Shown: one piece after another, positions 27,354 through 37,054 of the stretch
Position numbering within the stretch: position 1 is the first letter of the stretch
How the letters are laid out: each line of letters begins with the position of its first letter
Assembly (NCBI GenBank): GCA_026399875.1
Contig: JAPLQF010000032.1
Location: forward strand, 1-64,000
Direction: 5' to 3'
DNA length: 64,000 nt
From: Burkholderiales bacterium
GTDB lineage: Bacteria; Pseudomonadota; Gammaproteobacteria; Burkholderiales; Burkholderiaceae_E
Notes under the pieces: model-generated
What the model was told of the DNA's origin: nothing
The model's input: the letters and a program-made list of their open reading frames with translations, nothing else
Databases searched by the model: none
Position numbers and translations under genes: made by a program

Positions 27354-28634
27354 TTGCCCACGTTCGAGCCGAGTACCTCAAGCCAGTCGCTGGCCCCGTC
27401 ATCCGGGGCCAATGATCTGATTGCCGAGCTGACGCGCCGCCTGGAGGCCGAGCAGAGTGCCCGGATCGAGGCGGAGGAAGCGCTCGCGAAGTCGGCCTCT
27501 GGCAATCGTTCGAAAAGCGAGTTCCTGGCGACGATGAGCCATGAAATCCGTACGCCGCTCAATGGCGTGATCGGCATGATCGAACTGTTGCGCAGCACGC
27601 GCCTCGACAACGAACAGCGAAGCCTGCTCGATACCCTGTCGCAGTCATCGGACACGCTGCTGTCGATTCTGAACGAAGTGCTCGACTTCTCGAAGATCGA
27701 GGCCGGTCGCCTCGAGATCGACAGGCGCCCTTTTTCACCTCTGGTGCTTGCCCAGGAAGTCGTGGCGCTGTTGAGGCCGCAAGCCGATCAGAAGGGCATT
27801 TCAATGCTGCTTTGGACCGGTCAACTGCCCGAGCGTCTGTTCGGTGATCCGACCCGACTGCAGCAGATCTGGCTCAACCTGCTGTCCAACGCGATCAAGT
27901 TCACCGAGCGTGGAGAAGTCAGGTTCGAGCTCTTTGCCGAGCACACCGCAACCGGGCACAACCGCCTGCATGGCAGTGTTTCGGATACCGGCATCGGTAT
28001 GTCCGTCGAACAGCAGTCGCGGGTTTTCGAAGCCTTCACACAGGCGGCGAGCGTGCCTGGCGGCGGCGCCGGCCTCGGGCTGGCCATCTCGTCGCGCCTG
28101 GCTCGCATCATGAACGGCAAGATCACGCTCGAAAGTCGGCCCGGCGAGGGCAGTCGATTCGGCTTTGCGATGCAGCTCGACAGCTCCAGCAGCAACGACG
28201 ATGGCAAGGACCCGCGTCCTGGCAAAACCGATGTGCCTGTCTCGCAGCTTCGGGTTCTGCTTGCCGAGGACAACGCGGTCAATCAGACCCTGGCGCTTGC
28301 GATCCTGGCCAAGTTCGGCATCACGGCCGAATTGGCACGTAATGGCTACGAAGCGCTGCAGGCGGTCAGCGTTCGCGAGTTCGATGTCGTACTCATGGAC
28401 GTCCAGATGCCTGAACTCGACGGGCTGGACGCCACCCGCTCGATTCGGGCGCTGCCCAATTCAGTGGTGCAGCCCTGGATCATTGCATTGACCGCGAATG
28501 CCTTCGAACAGGACCGTCAGCTCTGCCTGGCTGCCGGCATGGACGATTTCGTTGCCAAGCCCTTCAAGCAGGAAGCGCTGCGCGATGCGCTGATGCGCAC
28601 GCGCTCGCACTCGCATCCGCACAACATCAGCTGA
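27354..28634 (+). CDS. Hybrid histidine kinase with C-terminal receiver domain
   Basis: 426 aa from a TTG at 27354 preceded by GGAG at 7 bases; a TTG at 27336 is also possible and there is no ATG before the H-box. A short coiled coil (about 20-50) leads to the H-box FLATMSHEIRTPLNGV (His63), N-box LLSNAIKFT, DTGIGM, and GAGLGLAI. A receiver domain follows with the AEDN acidic pair, phosphoacceptor in VLMDVQMPELDG, and AKPF lysine. No transmembrane or sensor domain is visible, so it is a soluble orphan kinase. It may pass phosphate to the Hpt protein at 19596. Confidence 0.88.
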   Translation: MPTFEPSTSSQSLAPSSGANDLIAELTRRLEAEQSARIEAEEALAKSASGNRSKSEFLATMSHEIRTPLNGVIGMIELLRSTRLDNEQRSLLDTLSQSSDTLLSILNEVLDFSKIEAGRLEIDRRPFSPLVLAQEVVALLRPQADQKGISMLLWTGQLPERLFGDPTRLQQIWLNLLSNAIKFTERGEVRFELFAEHTATGHNRLHGSVSDTGIGMSVEQQSRVFEAFTQAASVPGGGAGLGLAISSRLARIMNGKITLESRPGEGSRFGFAMQLDSSSSNDDGKDPRPGKTDVPVSQLRVLLAEDNAVNQTLALAILAKFGITAELARNGYEALQAVSVREFDVVLMDVQMPELDGLDATRSIRALPNSVVQPWIIALTANAFEQDRQLCLAAGMDDFVAKPFKQEALRDALMRTRSHSHPHNIS

Positions 28635-28644
28635 CCCGCACGAC

Positions 28645-31600
28645 TCAGTCGAGCGCCAGGGCCAGCACCTGAGCAACATGCATCGCCTGACGAGACGCAC
28701 CGTCGGCGATCTGGTGGCGGCAACTGGTGCCGTCTGCCACGATCAGGGTCTGAGCATCGGCGGCTCGCACTGCGGGCAGCAAGGACAATTCGGCCATCTT
28801 CATCGAGGTCTCGAAATGCCCGGCGTCGTAGCCGAAACTGCCAGCCATGCCGCAGCAGCCCGATTCAATCGCATCGACCTGCAAACCCGGGATGAGCCGC
28901 AGCACAGTCAGCGTGGCTGAAAATGCATCGAAGGCTTTCTGGTGACAATGACCATGAACCAGCGCGCGCGTCTGAGCCAGCGGCTTGAGCGCGAGCACGA
29001 GACGCCCGGCGGCATGCTCGGTGGCGAGAAATTCTTCGAGCAGCATCGCCTTTGATGCAAGGCGCCTGGCAGCGCCCGGAAGGCCGATGGCCTCATCGAG
29101 CCGCAAGGCCAGAAATTCATCGCGCAGGGTCAGCAGGCAAGAGGGCTCGAGCCCCACGATCGGCACATCACGCTCGGCAAAGGGCAGCAGTGCCTTGAGG
29201 GTTCGCAGTGCTTCCGAGCGCGCCTGCTCAACTCGGCCGGCAGCCAGGAAAGTCCGACCGCAGCACAGTGGCCGCTCGCCTTCTGCAATCTGCGAACCGG
29301 GCGCTCCGGCCACATGCACACGATAACCGGCGGCACGCAGGATCTTGAGCGCAGCACGCGCATTCTCGGGCTCGAGGTATTCATCGAATGTATCGACCCA
29401 CAACACCACCTCGGGCTGTGCCTCACGGACATCCGCCGCGGGGACGAGCGTGTTCATGAAACGATCACGACGCCAGCGCGGAAGGGTTCGCCGTGCACTC
29501 AGACCCAGCCAGCGCTCGGACAAACCCCGAAGACCCGGCAAGGCGTCGCGCAGGTTGGAAAACGGCGCCAGCCTCGACGCCCAGGGCGCCCAGTGCGGCA
29601 GACTGGCAATCAGGCGATCCTTGAGCGACAGCCCGTGACGCGCCTGCCAGTGATGCAGGAACTCGGTCTTCATGCGCGCCATGTCGACACCGGTCGGGCA
29701 TTCGCGTCGACAGCCCTTGCACTGGACGCACAGGTCCATCGCCTCACGAACCGCCTCCGAGGCCAGGCCCTCGGCGCCAAGCTGTCCGGTGACCGCCAGT
29801 CGCAGGGTATTGGCACGCCCGCGGGTCAGATGCTGTTCATCGCGGGTGACACGGTAAGACGGACACATGGTGCCGGCGTCGAACTTGCGGCAGTGCCCGT
29901 TGTTGTTGCACATCTCGATCGCCTTGCCGAAGCCCTGCGCCGGATCGCCACCGGTGCCCGGCATCGAGAGCGCAACGCCGTTACCGGCCAGCGTGAATCC
30001 CTCGCGCCGGGCACCGGCTGACGACGGATCGCTGCTGCGGTTCCAGTCAGACCAGTCGAGCGCGGTGGCGATCGGCTGCACCGCATAGCCGGGCGCAAGA
30101 CGAAAGAGACTGGCATCGTCCATTCGACTCGGGTTGACGATCTTGCCCGGGTTCATCCGATTGTCCGGATCGAAGAGGCGCTTGATGTCGCCGAAAGCCC
30201 GTGTCAGACGGTCTCCGAATTGCCAGGCGACCCACTCGCTGCGCACCAGACCGTCGCCGTGCTCGCCCGAAAAGGCGCCCTTGTAGTGGCGCACCAGCGC
30301 CGCAGCCTCTTCAGCGATTGAACGCATCTTTGCGGCGCCGCCCTCGGGTCCGGCCGCTCGCATATCGAGAATCGGTCGGACATGCAGGGTGCCGACCGAG
30401 GCATGGGCATACCAGGTGCCCTGGGTGCCGTGACGCTCGAAGACCTCGGTGAGCCGTGCGGTGTAGTCGGCCAGATGCTCGAGCGGCACCGCGCAGTCCT
30501 CGATGAAGGACACCGGCTTGCCGTCGCCCTTCATCGACATCATGATGTTCAGGCCGGCCTTGCGAACCTCCCAGAGCGCCTTCTGGCGCGGCTCGTCGGT
30601 CAGCTCCCTGACGACGCCAGGCAGTCCGAGATCGGCCATCAGCTGCACCAGGCGAGCGAGCTGCAGGCGCAGCTGATCGGGCGAGTCGCCGGCAAACTCG
30701 ACCAGCAGCACCGCCTGGGGCTCGCCCACCAGCGCTGAGTCGATTACCGGTCGAAAGGCCGGGTTGGCCCGCGACAGATCGATCATGGTCCGATCGACCA
30801 GCTCGACTGCCACCGGGCCGAGTTCGACGATATGCCGCGTGAGCACCATCGACTGATGGAAGGTCGGAAACGACACCACGCCGAGCACCCGCGAGGCAGG
30901 CAGGCGTGCCAGCTTGAGCGTGATGCGCCGGGTCCAGGCCAGCGTGCCTTCGGAGCCCACCAGAAGATGCGCGAGGTTCAGGCCGCCGTCGGCGGTATAG
31001 GGCCGCTGCGAGCGCGGCTCGAAGATATCGAGGTTGTAGCCGCCGACGCGACGCATGACCGTCGGCCAGAGGCGGCGGATCTCATCGCGCTCGCGATCGG
31101 CAATGGCGTGCAGTCCGCTCACGATGTCGCGGATACGCTGGTTCGCCAGGCTCATGTCGCCGGCCGAGCCATCGCCGCGGGTGAAGGTGCCCCAGTAGCC
31201 TTGCGTGCCGTCGGCCAGAATGGCGTCGATACCGGCAACGTTATGGACCATGTTGCCGTAGGCGATCGAGCGTGATCCGCACGAGTTGTTACCCGCCATG
31301 CCACCCAGCGTGGCCTGCGCCGAGGTCGACACATCAACCGGAAACCACAGGCCATGCGGCTTGAGAAAGGCATTGAGCCGGTCGAGCACCATGCCTGGCT
31401 GAACGGTTGCGGTGGCATTGTCGGGATCGCGCCGGGCAGCGTCGGCATCGAAGGACACCAGCTGATCGAGATGCTTCGAATGGTCGATCACCAGCGCCGC
31501 CCCCACGGTCTGGCCGCACTGCGACGTGCCGCCACCACGGGCGAGGACCGGCACCTTCAGGTCGCGCGCGACATCCAGCGCAATCGCCAGATCGGCCTCG

Positions 31601-31794
31601 GTCTGGGGCACTGCCACACCCAGCGGCTGGATCTGATAAATCGAGGCGTCGGTGGAATAGCGGCCACGCGAGGCGGCATCGAACAGCACATCGCCGCGCA
31701 TCTCGCGCGACAGTCGCATCGCCAGGTCGGAGCGCGCCAGCTGCGGCGACAGGAACACACGGCGACCGGGTGCAACCCCAGCAGACTGACTCAT
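28645..31794 (-). CDS. FAD-binding and (Fe-S)-binding oxidoreductase (D-2-hydroxyacid dehydrogenase type, YdiJ-like)
   Basis: 1049-aa fusion. The N-terminal FAD-binding PCMH domain has VPVLARGGGTSQCGQ and GGMAGNNSCGSRS, followed by the FAD-linked oxidase C-domain (GEHGDGLVRSEW). A 4Fe-4S ferredoxin-like segment follows with CVQCKGCRRECP, and a C-terminal cysteine-rich domain has two CCG motifs (PLCCGRTF and SGCCGMAGSFGYD). This layout matches membrane-associated D-lactate or D-2-hydroxyglutarate dehydrogenases. The upstream GntR stop overlaps its ATG (ATGA). The substrate is unknown but probably a 2-hydroxy acid. Confidence 0.88.
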   Translation of the reverse strand: MSQSAGVAPGRRVFLSPQLARSDLAMRLSREMRGDVLFDAASRGRYSTDASIYQIQPLGVAVPQTEADLAIALDVARDLKVPVLARGGGTSQCGQTVGAALVIDHSKHLDQLVSFDADAARRDPDNATATVQPGMVLDRLNAFLKPHGLWFPVDVSTSAQATLGGMAGNNSCGSRSIAYGNMVHNVAGIDAILADGTQGYWGTFTRGDGSAGDMSLANQRIRDIVSGLHAIADRERDEIRRLWPTVMRRVGGYNLDIFEPRSQRPYTADGGLNLAHLLVGSEGTLAWTRRITLKLARLPASRVLGVVSFPTFHQSMVLTRHIVELGPVAVELVDRTMIDLSRANPAFRPVIDSALVGEPQAVLLVEFAGDSPDQLRLQLARLVQLMADLGLPGVVRELTDEPRQKALWEVRKAGLNIMMSMKGDGKPVSFIEDCAVPLEHLADYTARLTEVFERHGTQGTWYAHASVGTLHVRPILDMRAAGPEGGAAKMRSIAEEAAALVRHYKGAFSGEHGDGLVRSEWVAWQFGDRLTRAFGDIKRLFDPDNRMNPGKIVNPSRMDDASLFRLAPGYAVQPIATALDWSDWNRSSDPSSAGARREGFTLAGNGVALSMPGTGGDPAQGFGKAIEMCNNNGHCRKFDAGTMCPSYRVTRDEQHLTRGRANTLRLAVTGQLGAEGLASEAVREAMDLCVQCKGCRRECPTGVDMARMKTEFLHHWQARHGLSLKDRLIASLPHWAPWASRLAPFSNLRDALPGLRGLSERWLGLSARRTLPRWRRDRFMNTLVPAADVREAQPEVVLWVDTFDEYLEPENARAALKILRAAGYRVHVAGAPGSQIAEGERPLCCGRTFLAAGRVEQARSEALRTLKALLPFAERDVPIVGLEPSCLLTLRDEFLALRLDEAIGLPGAARRLASKAMLLEEFLATEHAAGRLVLALKPLAQTRALVHGHCHQKAFDAFSATLTVLRLIPGLQVDAIESGCCGMAGSFGYDAGHFETSMKMAELSLLPAVRAADAQTLIVADGTSCRHQIADGASRQAMHVAQVLALALD

Positions 31795-32627
31795 GAGCGA
31801 TGCTCCGGAAGGCCGGCACGGGGTGACGGCTTGTCGTGATCGGCTGCTGTGCCATCGAGTTGCGCGAGCGCGGTCGCACGCTTGCCGGCGAGATGGGCGC
31901 GCAGCAGCGCCGCCAGTCGGGCGCCGTCACGCGCGGCAAGCGCGTCGACCATTGCCGCGTGTTCGGCGAGTGCCGCATCCCATTTCTCGCGATTGAGATT
32001 GGATCGGAAGCGCACCGCCTGCAGCCTCGCGTTCAATCGGCTGTGAGACTCAGTGAGCATCGGATTACCGGCCAAACCCACGATCAGGGCATGAATCGCG
32101 CGATTCAGACGGTAGTAGGCAGGCAAATCACGCCGTGAATGGGCCTGCGTCATCTCTGCCTGCAAGCTGCGGATGCGCCTGACTTCAGCTGTTGTCGCGC
32201 GCTTGGCAGCCAGTTCGCCGGCCAGGCCCTCGAGCGCGGTCATCAGTTCGAAGGCATGTTCGAGATCGTCGCTCGACAGCGCCGCCACCACCGCGCCACG
32301 GTTGGGCATGAGCTCGATCACGCCCTCGCCTGCCAGCGTTCGAAAGGCCTCACGCAGCGGCGTGCGCGAGACCTGAAGCTGCTCGCACAGGATGCGCTCG
32401 TTCAGATGCGCGCCCGGTGCGAGCACACCCTCGATGATCAGCTCGCGCAGGCGATCGGCGACCGCCTCATGCAGCACGCGCCGCTCGACCGCGCCGACGT
32501 CGGTCGGCATGGCAGGCACCCGGTCGACGGCCCTGCTGCGGGCAACCGGACGACCTGGAACATTGGCACGGGCCGGCAACTCGATCTGTTGGTCGACACG
32601 GCTGGCGGCAAGCGAATCTGTCTGCAT
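31791..32627 (-). CDS. GntR-family (FCD) transcriptional regulator
   Basis: 278 aa from the ATG at 32627. A polar N-terminus of about 55 residues precedes the winged helix: ADRLRELIIEGVLAPG, then LNERILCEQLQVSRTPLREAFRTL. The C-terminal FCD ligand domain starts about residue 125 and contains RLNRAIHALIVGLAGNP, holding the metal-ligand region. It is divergent from the aminotransferase gene across 64 bases and coupled (4-base overlap) to the FAD oxidoreductase, so it probably controls both directions in response to a pathway acid. Confidence 0.9.
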   Translation of the reverse strand: MQTDSLAASRVDQQIELPARANVPGRPVARSRAVDRVPAMPTDVGAVERRVLHEAVADRLRELIIEGVLAPGAHLNERILCEQLQVSRTPLREAFRTLAGEGVIELMPNRGAVVAALSSDDLEHAFELMTALEGLAGELAAKRATTAEVRRIRSLQAEMTQAHSRRDLPAYYRLNRAIHALIVGLAGNPMLTESHSRLNARLQAVRFRSNLNREKWDAALAEHAAMVDALAARDGARLAALLRAHLAGKRATALAQLDGTAADHDKPSPRAGLPEHRS

Positions 32628-32664
32628 GATTGTGAGTCGGACGTTTGCGTCGCCCCTCCATTTC

Positions 32665-32677
32665 GCATATTGTATGC
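32665..32677. promoter_or_regulatory. Candidate GntR operator GCATA-N3-TATGC
   Basis: A perfect 5-bp inverted repeat with a 3-base centre, GCATATTGTATGC, lies in the 64-base divergent region. It resembles the short AT-rich palindromes (TTGTAYRCAA-like) bound by FCD-type GntR proteins. It sits 15 bases before the aminotransferase ATG, so binding there would repress that gene and probably the gntR promoter too. Confidence 0.6.
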
Positions 32678-32691
32678 AAAAAGGAGAAGTC

Positions 32692-33906
32692 ATGCTCGCT
32701 CTCAATTCCCATCCGGCTGGCCGGCATTTCCTGCAGATCCCGGGGCCGACCAATGTGCCTGAGCGGGTCCTGCGGGCCATCGACCATCCGACCATCGATC
32801 ACCGTGGCCCGGAGTTTGCGCAACTCGGCCTCAAGGTGCTCGCCGATATCCGCAAGGTGTTCAAGACCGTCCAGCCGGTGATCATCTACCCGGCGTCGGG
32901 CACCGGCGCCTGGGAAGCCGCACTGGTCAACACCCTGTCGCCCGGCGACGCCGTCCTGATGGTCGAAACCGGCCATTTCGCGTCGCTGTGGAAGACCCTG
33001 GCCGAGCGACTCGGGCTGGTCCCGGAATTTATCGCCGGCGACTGGCGCAGCGGCGTCGATGCGGCGCTCGTGCACGAACGACTGGTCGCCGATCGCGAGC
33101 ACCGCATCAAGGCGGTCTGCGTCGTGCACAACGAGACCTCGACCGGCGTGACCTCCGATATCGCGGCGGTCAGGCGCGCAATCGACTCGGCCGGTCATCC
33201 TGCGCTGCTGCTGGTCGACACCATCTCATCGATCGGCGCAATCGATTTCCGCCACGATGAATGGGGTGCCGATGTGACGGTCGGCAGCTCACAGAAAGGG
33301 CTGATGCTGCCGCCAGGTTTGTCCTTCAATGCGGTCTCGGCCAAGGCGCTGGCTGCCTCGAAAAACGCGCGGCTGCCGCGCGCCTACTGGGCATGGGACG
33401 AGATCATCGCCGCCAACGCGCGCGGCTTCTGGCCGACCACTCCCTCTACCAATCTTCTCTACGGCTTGTCGGCGGCAATGGACCAGATGCTCGCCGAAGG
33501 CCTGGACAATGTCTTTGCCCGCCATGACCGCCATGCCGAAGCCACGCGACGGGCAGTGCGCGGCTGGGGGCTCGAGATCCTGTGCCGCAATCCGGCTGAA
33601 TACAGCAGTGCGGTCACCGCAGTCATGATGCCGACCGATGCGGCAGGCAAATCGCATGATGCCGATGCACTGCGACGCATCGTCCTTGAACACTTCAACA
33701 TGTCGCTGGGAGCCGGGCTGGCCAAGCTCGCCGGCCGGGTGTTTCGCATCGGACACCTCGGCGATTTCAACGATCTCACGCTGATCGGCACACTGGGCGG
33801 CGTCGAAATGGGGCTGCAGCGTGCGGGCGTCCCGCATACCCGCGGCGGCACACAGGCGGCGATCGATTATCTTGCCGAGACGGCACGCCAACCCTCATCA
33901 GTCTGA
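32692..33906 (+). CDS. Class V aminotransferase (alanine/serine-glyoxylate aminotransferase type)
   Basis: 404-aa PLP enzyme from an ATG with a strong AAGGAG. The N-terminal LQIPGPTNVPERVL is the family hallmark, with YPASGTGAWEAAL for cofactor binding and the Schiff-base lysine in GSSQKGLMLPPGL. Related enzymes move amino groups between serine or alanine and glyoxylate, or act on other 2-oxo acids. Being first in a putative operon behind the GntR operator, it likely works on an amino or oxo acid made in this pathway. Confidence 0.88.
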   Translation: MLALNSHPAGRHFLQIPGPTNVPERVLRAIDHPTIDHRGPEFAQLGLKVLADIRKVFKTVQPVIIYPASGTGAWEAALVNTLSPGDAVLMVETGHFASLWKTLAERLGLVPEFIAGDWRSGVDAALVHERLVADREHRIKAVCVVHNETSTGVTSDIAAVRRAIDSAGHPALLLVDTISSIGAIDFRHDEWGADVTVGSSQKGLMLPPGLSFNAVSAKALAASKNARLPRAYWAWDEIIAANARGFWPTTPSTNLLYGLSAAMDQMLAEGLDNVFARHDRHAEATRRAVRGWGLEILCRNPAEYSSAVTAVMMPTDAAGKSHDADALRRIVLEHFNMSLGAGLAKLAGRVFRIGHLGDFNDLTLIGTLGGVEMGLQRAGVPHTRGGTQAAIDYLAETARQPSSV

Positions 33907-33955
33907 TCAGCTCAGCTGCGCGACGACACTTCAAATCACAATACAGAGACACGAC

Positions 33956-34969
33956 ATGACCAAGCCATCCCTTGCTCGACGCGTCGCAGCATGCAGCGCG
34001 GTGCGCACTACCGTCAGCCTGCTCGCGGCGGGCACTATCGCCCTGCCTGTGACAGCAACCGCGCAATCGTGGCCCACCAAGCCGATCAGGCTGCTGGTGG
34101 GCTTTGCGCCCGGCGGCGGCACCGACATCGTCATGCGCGCCATCGCCCCGAAACTCGGCGAATTGCTCGGGCAACAGATCGTCGTCGAAAACCGCGCCGG
34201 CGCCTCAGGCACGATCGCGGCCGATCAGGTCGCCAAGAGCGCGCCCGACGGCTACACCCTGTTGGCAGGCCATGCCAACAGCAATGCGATCGCGCCCCAT
34301 GTCCTGCCCAAAGTGCCTTTCGACGCACTGAACGACTTCACGCCGATCATCTATGTCGGCTTTGTGCCGAACGTGCTGGTGGTGACGCCGAGCCTGCCGG
34401 CAAAATCGGTGGAAGAACTCATCGCGCTGGCCAAGGCCAAACCCGGCACGCTCACCTACGCCTCCTCGGGCGTGGGCAGCACGCAGCATCTGGCCGGCGC
34501 CCTCTTCAATCAGATCGCCGGGACCGAGATGACCCATATCCCCTACAAGGGCAGCGGGCAGGCGGTGATCGATCTGGTTGCAGGTCAGGTCAATGCCAAT
34601 TTCGACACCATGCCGCCGGTGCTCGAGCAGATCAAGTCAGGCAAACTGCGCGCGCTGGCGATCTCGACCTCCCAGCGGCTGTCGCAACTCGCCGATGTCC
34701 CGACCTTCGACGAAAAGGGCATCCGCGGCTTCGATGTCACCAACTGGTATTCGATCATGGGGCCCAAGGGAATGCCCGCCGACATGGTCATGAAGATCGA
34801 TGCTGCGGTCAAGAAAGTGCTGGCCGACCCGGAGGTCCGTGCCAAGCTCGACCCTCAGGGCGTGCAGTTCGGCGGGCCCCGCACACCCGAGGCCTTTCGC
34901 GAATTCATCCGCGCCGAAAACGCCAAGTACGCCAGGATGGTCCGCGAACTGAACATCAAGGCCGAATAG
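33956..34969 (+). CDS. Bug-type tripartite tricarboxylate transporter substrate-binding protein
   Basis: 337-aa periplasmic receptor with a signal peptide (about residues 1-36, ending ATAQS). The mature start SWPTKPIRLLVGFAPGGGTDIVMR and the second motif YASSGVGSTQHLAGALF are diagnostic of the Bug family. No TctA/TctB membrane partner gene is adjacent, which is common in Burkholderiales, so it is an orphan receptor. It should capture a carboxylate or amide for this cluster. Confidence 0.93.
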   Translation: MTKPSLARRVAACSAVRTTVSLLAAGTIALPVTATAQSWPTKPIRLLVGFAPGGGTDIVMRAIAPKLGELLGQQIVVENRAGASGTIAADQVAKSAPDGYTLLAGHANSNAIAPHVLPKVPFDALNDFTPIIYVGFVPNVLVVTPSLPAKSVEELIALAKAKPGTLTYASSGVGSTQHLAGALFNQIAGTEMTHIPYKGSGQAVIDLVAGQVNANFDTMPPVLEQIKSGKLRALAISTSQRLSQLADVPTFDEKGIRGFDVTNWYSIMGPKGMPADMVMKIDAAVKKVLADPEVRAKLDPQGVQFGGPRTPEAFREFIRAENAKYARMVRELNIKAE

Positions 34970-34999
34970 GCCAAAGCGGACAACTTCCCGGTCTGAACC

Positions 35000-35776
35000 A
35001 TGAATGAGATCCTGATCGAACGAGACCGCGACATCGCGACCGTCATCCTCAACCGCCCCGACAAGCTCAACGCCATGACGCGCCCGATGTGGCGCGGCCT
35101 CGGCGAGGCCTTCGAGGCCCTTTCAGCCGAAGACGACATTCGCTGCATCATCGTGCGCGGCGCCGGCACGCGGGCGTTTTCACCGGGCAACGATATCGCC
35201 GAGTTCGCCACCGAGCGCAGCAACAAGGCGCAGGGCATTGACTACGGTCGGGACATGTACCGTACAGCCGCCCAGATCGCGGCCTGCCGGCATCCGGTGG
35301 TCGCCCAGATCCACGGCATCTGCGTCGGCGGCGGGCTCGAGATCGCGGCGCTGGCCGATCTGCGCATCTGCGGCGAGTCGAGCCGTTTCGGCGCGCCGAT
35401 CAAGAACCTCGGGCTGGTCATGGCCTATGCCGAGATGGCGCCGCTGGTGCAACTGGTGGGCCGCAGCATTGCCCTCGAAATCCTGCTCGAAGGCCGGATC
35501 TTCGATGCGCAGGAGGCCCGCGACAAGGGCCTTGTGACCCGTATCGTGGCCGACGATCAGGTGGCTGCCGAGACGCTGGCGACCGCGCGACGCATCGCCG
35601 ACGGCGCACCGCTGGTGGCCCGATGGCACAAACAGTTCGCCCGCCGATTGGGCAATCCGGCGCCGATCAGCGACATCGAAAACGATGCCTGCTTCGACTG
35701 CTTCGACACCGAGGACTTCCGAATCGGCTATGCCGCCTTCCTCGCCAAGCAGCCGCCAACCTTCACCGGACACTGA
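35000..35776 (+). CDS. Enoyl-CoA hydratase/isomerase family protein
   Basis: 258-aa crotonase-fold enzyme. It has the NRPDKLNAMTRPMW start, the AFSPGNDI oxyanion loop, and IHGICVGGGLEIAALADLRI with the conserved glycines. The usual second catalytic glutamate region (LGL.PGFGGTQRL) is replaced by LGLVMAYAEMAPL, so hydratase chemistry is not certain; a hydrolase or isomerase role is possible. One base separates it from the CoA-transferase gene, so they are coupled. Confidence 0.88.
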   Translation: MNEILIERDRDIATVILNRPDKLNAMTRPMWRGLGEAFEALSAEDDIRCIIVRGAGTRAFSPGNDIAEFATERSNKAQGIDYGRDMYRTAAQIAACRHPVVAQIHGICVGGGLEIAALADLRICGESSRFGAPIKNLGLVMAYAEMAPLVQLVGRSIALEILLEGRIFDAQEARDKGLVTRIVADDQVAAETLATARRIADGAPLVARWHKQFARRLGNPAPISDIENDACFDCFDTEDFRIGYAAFLAKQPPTFTGH

Positions 35777-35777
35777 C

Positions 35778-36989
35778 ATGAACACGCCTGCAAGCGGCCC
35801 GCTGAGCGGCCTGCGCGTCATCGAACTCGCCCAGATCATGGCCGGCCCGACCGCCGGCATGATGCTCGCCGATATGGGCGCCGAAGTGATCAAAGTCGAA
35901 AAATTCCCGGGCGGAGACGATTCGCGCGCCTACCGCGAGCCACGGGTCAATGGCGTCTCGGCGCCCTACATGATCCTGAATCGCAACAAGCGCGGCATTG
36001 CCCTCAATCTCAAGCATGCGGACGGCCTGCAAGCCCTGCTGCGGCTGATTGATTCGGCCGACGTGCTGATCGAGAACTATCGCCCCGGCACGCTCGACAA
36101 GCTCGGCCTGGGCTGGGACGTCCTGCATGCGCGCAACCCTGGGCTGATCCTGTGCAGCGTGACCGGCTACGGCCTGCAGGGGCCGATGGCCAGCACCGGC
36201 GGTTTCGACCTGATCGCGCAGGGGTTTTCAGGACTGATGAGCATCACCGGCGAGCCGGGCCGCCCGCCCTCCAAACCGGGCAATTCGGTTGCCGACATCA
36301 ACTCCGGCATCCTGGCTGCGACCGGCATCATCGCGGCCTATGTGCATCGGCTCAAAACCGGCCAGGGCCAGCGGGTCGATACCTCACTGATGGAGGCCGC
36401 CATGCAGCAGACCTACTGGCATGCGGCCATCTTTTTTGCCACCGGACAGTCGCCGGGCCCGCTCGGCTCGGGCCATGTGCTGGCAGCGCCCTACCAGGCC
36501 TTTCAGGCCCGCGACGGCTGGCTCAATATCGGCGGCGCCAATCAGGCCAACTGGGAGCGCATCTGCGAGGTGCTCGGCCACCCCGAATGGCGCACCGATG
36601 CGCGCTTTCACGACAATACCGCCCGTATGGCCAATCTGCCGGCACTGGTCGAAGCGATCAACCGCGTCATGGTGACCCGCGACCGCGCCGACTGGATGGC
36701 CGCGTTCGAGGCGGCCGGCGTACCGGCCGGACCAGTCCACTCGATCGGCGAAGCACTCTCGCATCCGCAGGCTTTGGCGCGCGACATGGTGGTCGAGCTC
36801 GACCATCCGGTGGCGGGCAAGACCCGTGCGATCGGGGCGCCGATCAAGTTCTCGGACACACCCTGCTCAGTCACACGACATGCGCCGTCGCTTGGCGAAC
36901 ACACCCGTGAGGTGCTTGCCGAGCATGGCTATACCGAGGCGCAGATCGATGCGCTGATTGCCGGTGGTGCAGCGCTTCAGGAAGGCTGA
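35778..36989 (+). CDS. CaiB/BaiF (family III) CoA-transferase
   Basis: 403-aa enzyme that activates a carboxylic acid by CoA transfer from a CoA donor. The LRVIELAQIMAGPTAGMMLADMG... start, the GADVIKVE-type MGAEVIKVEKFPG, and NRNKRGIALNLK are family hallmarks. The HVLAAPYQAFQARDGWLNIG segment is also conserved. It lies directly after the crotonase gene, so a CoA-thioester pathway for the imported acid is likely. Confidence 0.92.
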   Translation: MNTPASGPLSGLRVIELAQIMAGPTAGMMLADMGAEVIKVEKFPGGDDSRAYREPRVNGVSAPYMILNRNKRGIALNLKHADGLQALLRLIDSADVLIENYRPGTLDKLGLGWDVLHARNPGLILCSVTGYGLQGPMASTGGFDLIAQGFSGLMSITGEPGRPPSKPGNSVADINSGILAATGIIAAYVHRLKTGQGQRVDTSLMEAAMQQTYWHAAIFFATGQSPGPLGSGHVLAAPYQAFQARDGWLNIGGANQANWERICEVLGHPEWRTDARFHDNTARMANLPALVEAINRVMVTRDRADWMAAFEAAGVPAGPVHSIGEALSHPQALARDMVVELDHPVAGKTRAIGAPIKFSDTPCSVTRHAPSLGEHTREVLAEHGYTEAQIDALIAGGAALQEG

Positions 36990-37054
36990 ATCACGCGACG
37001 CGGCCACTGTGGTGTTAGCCTCGCACGACTTCCCCAACACAAAAAGGTGCGTTG

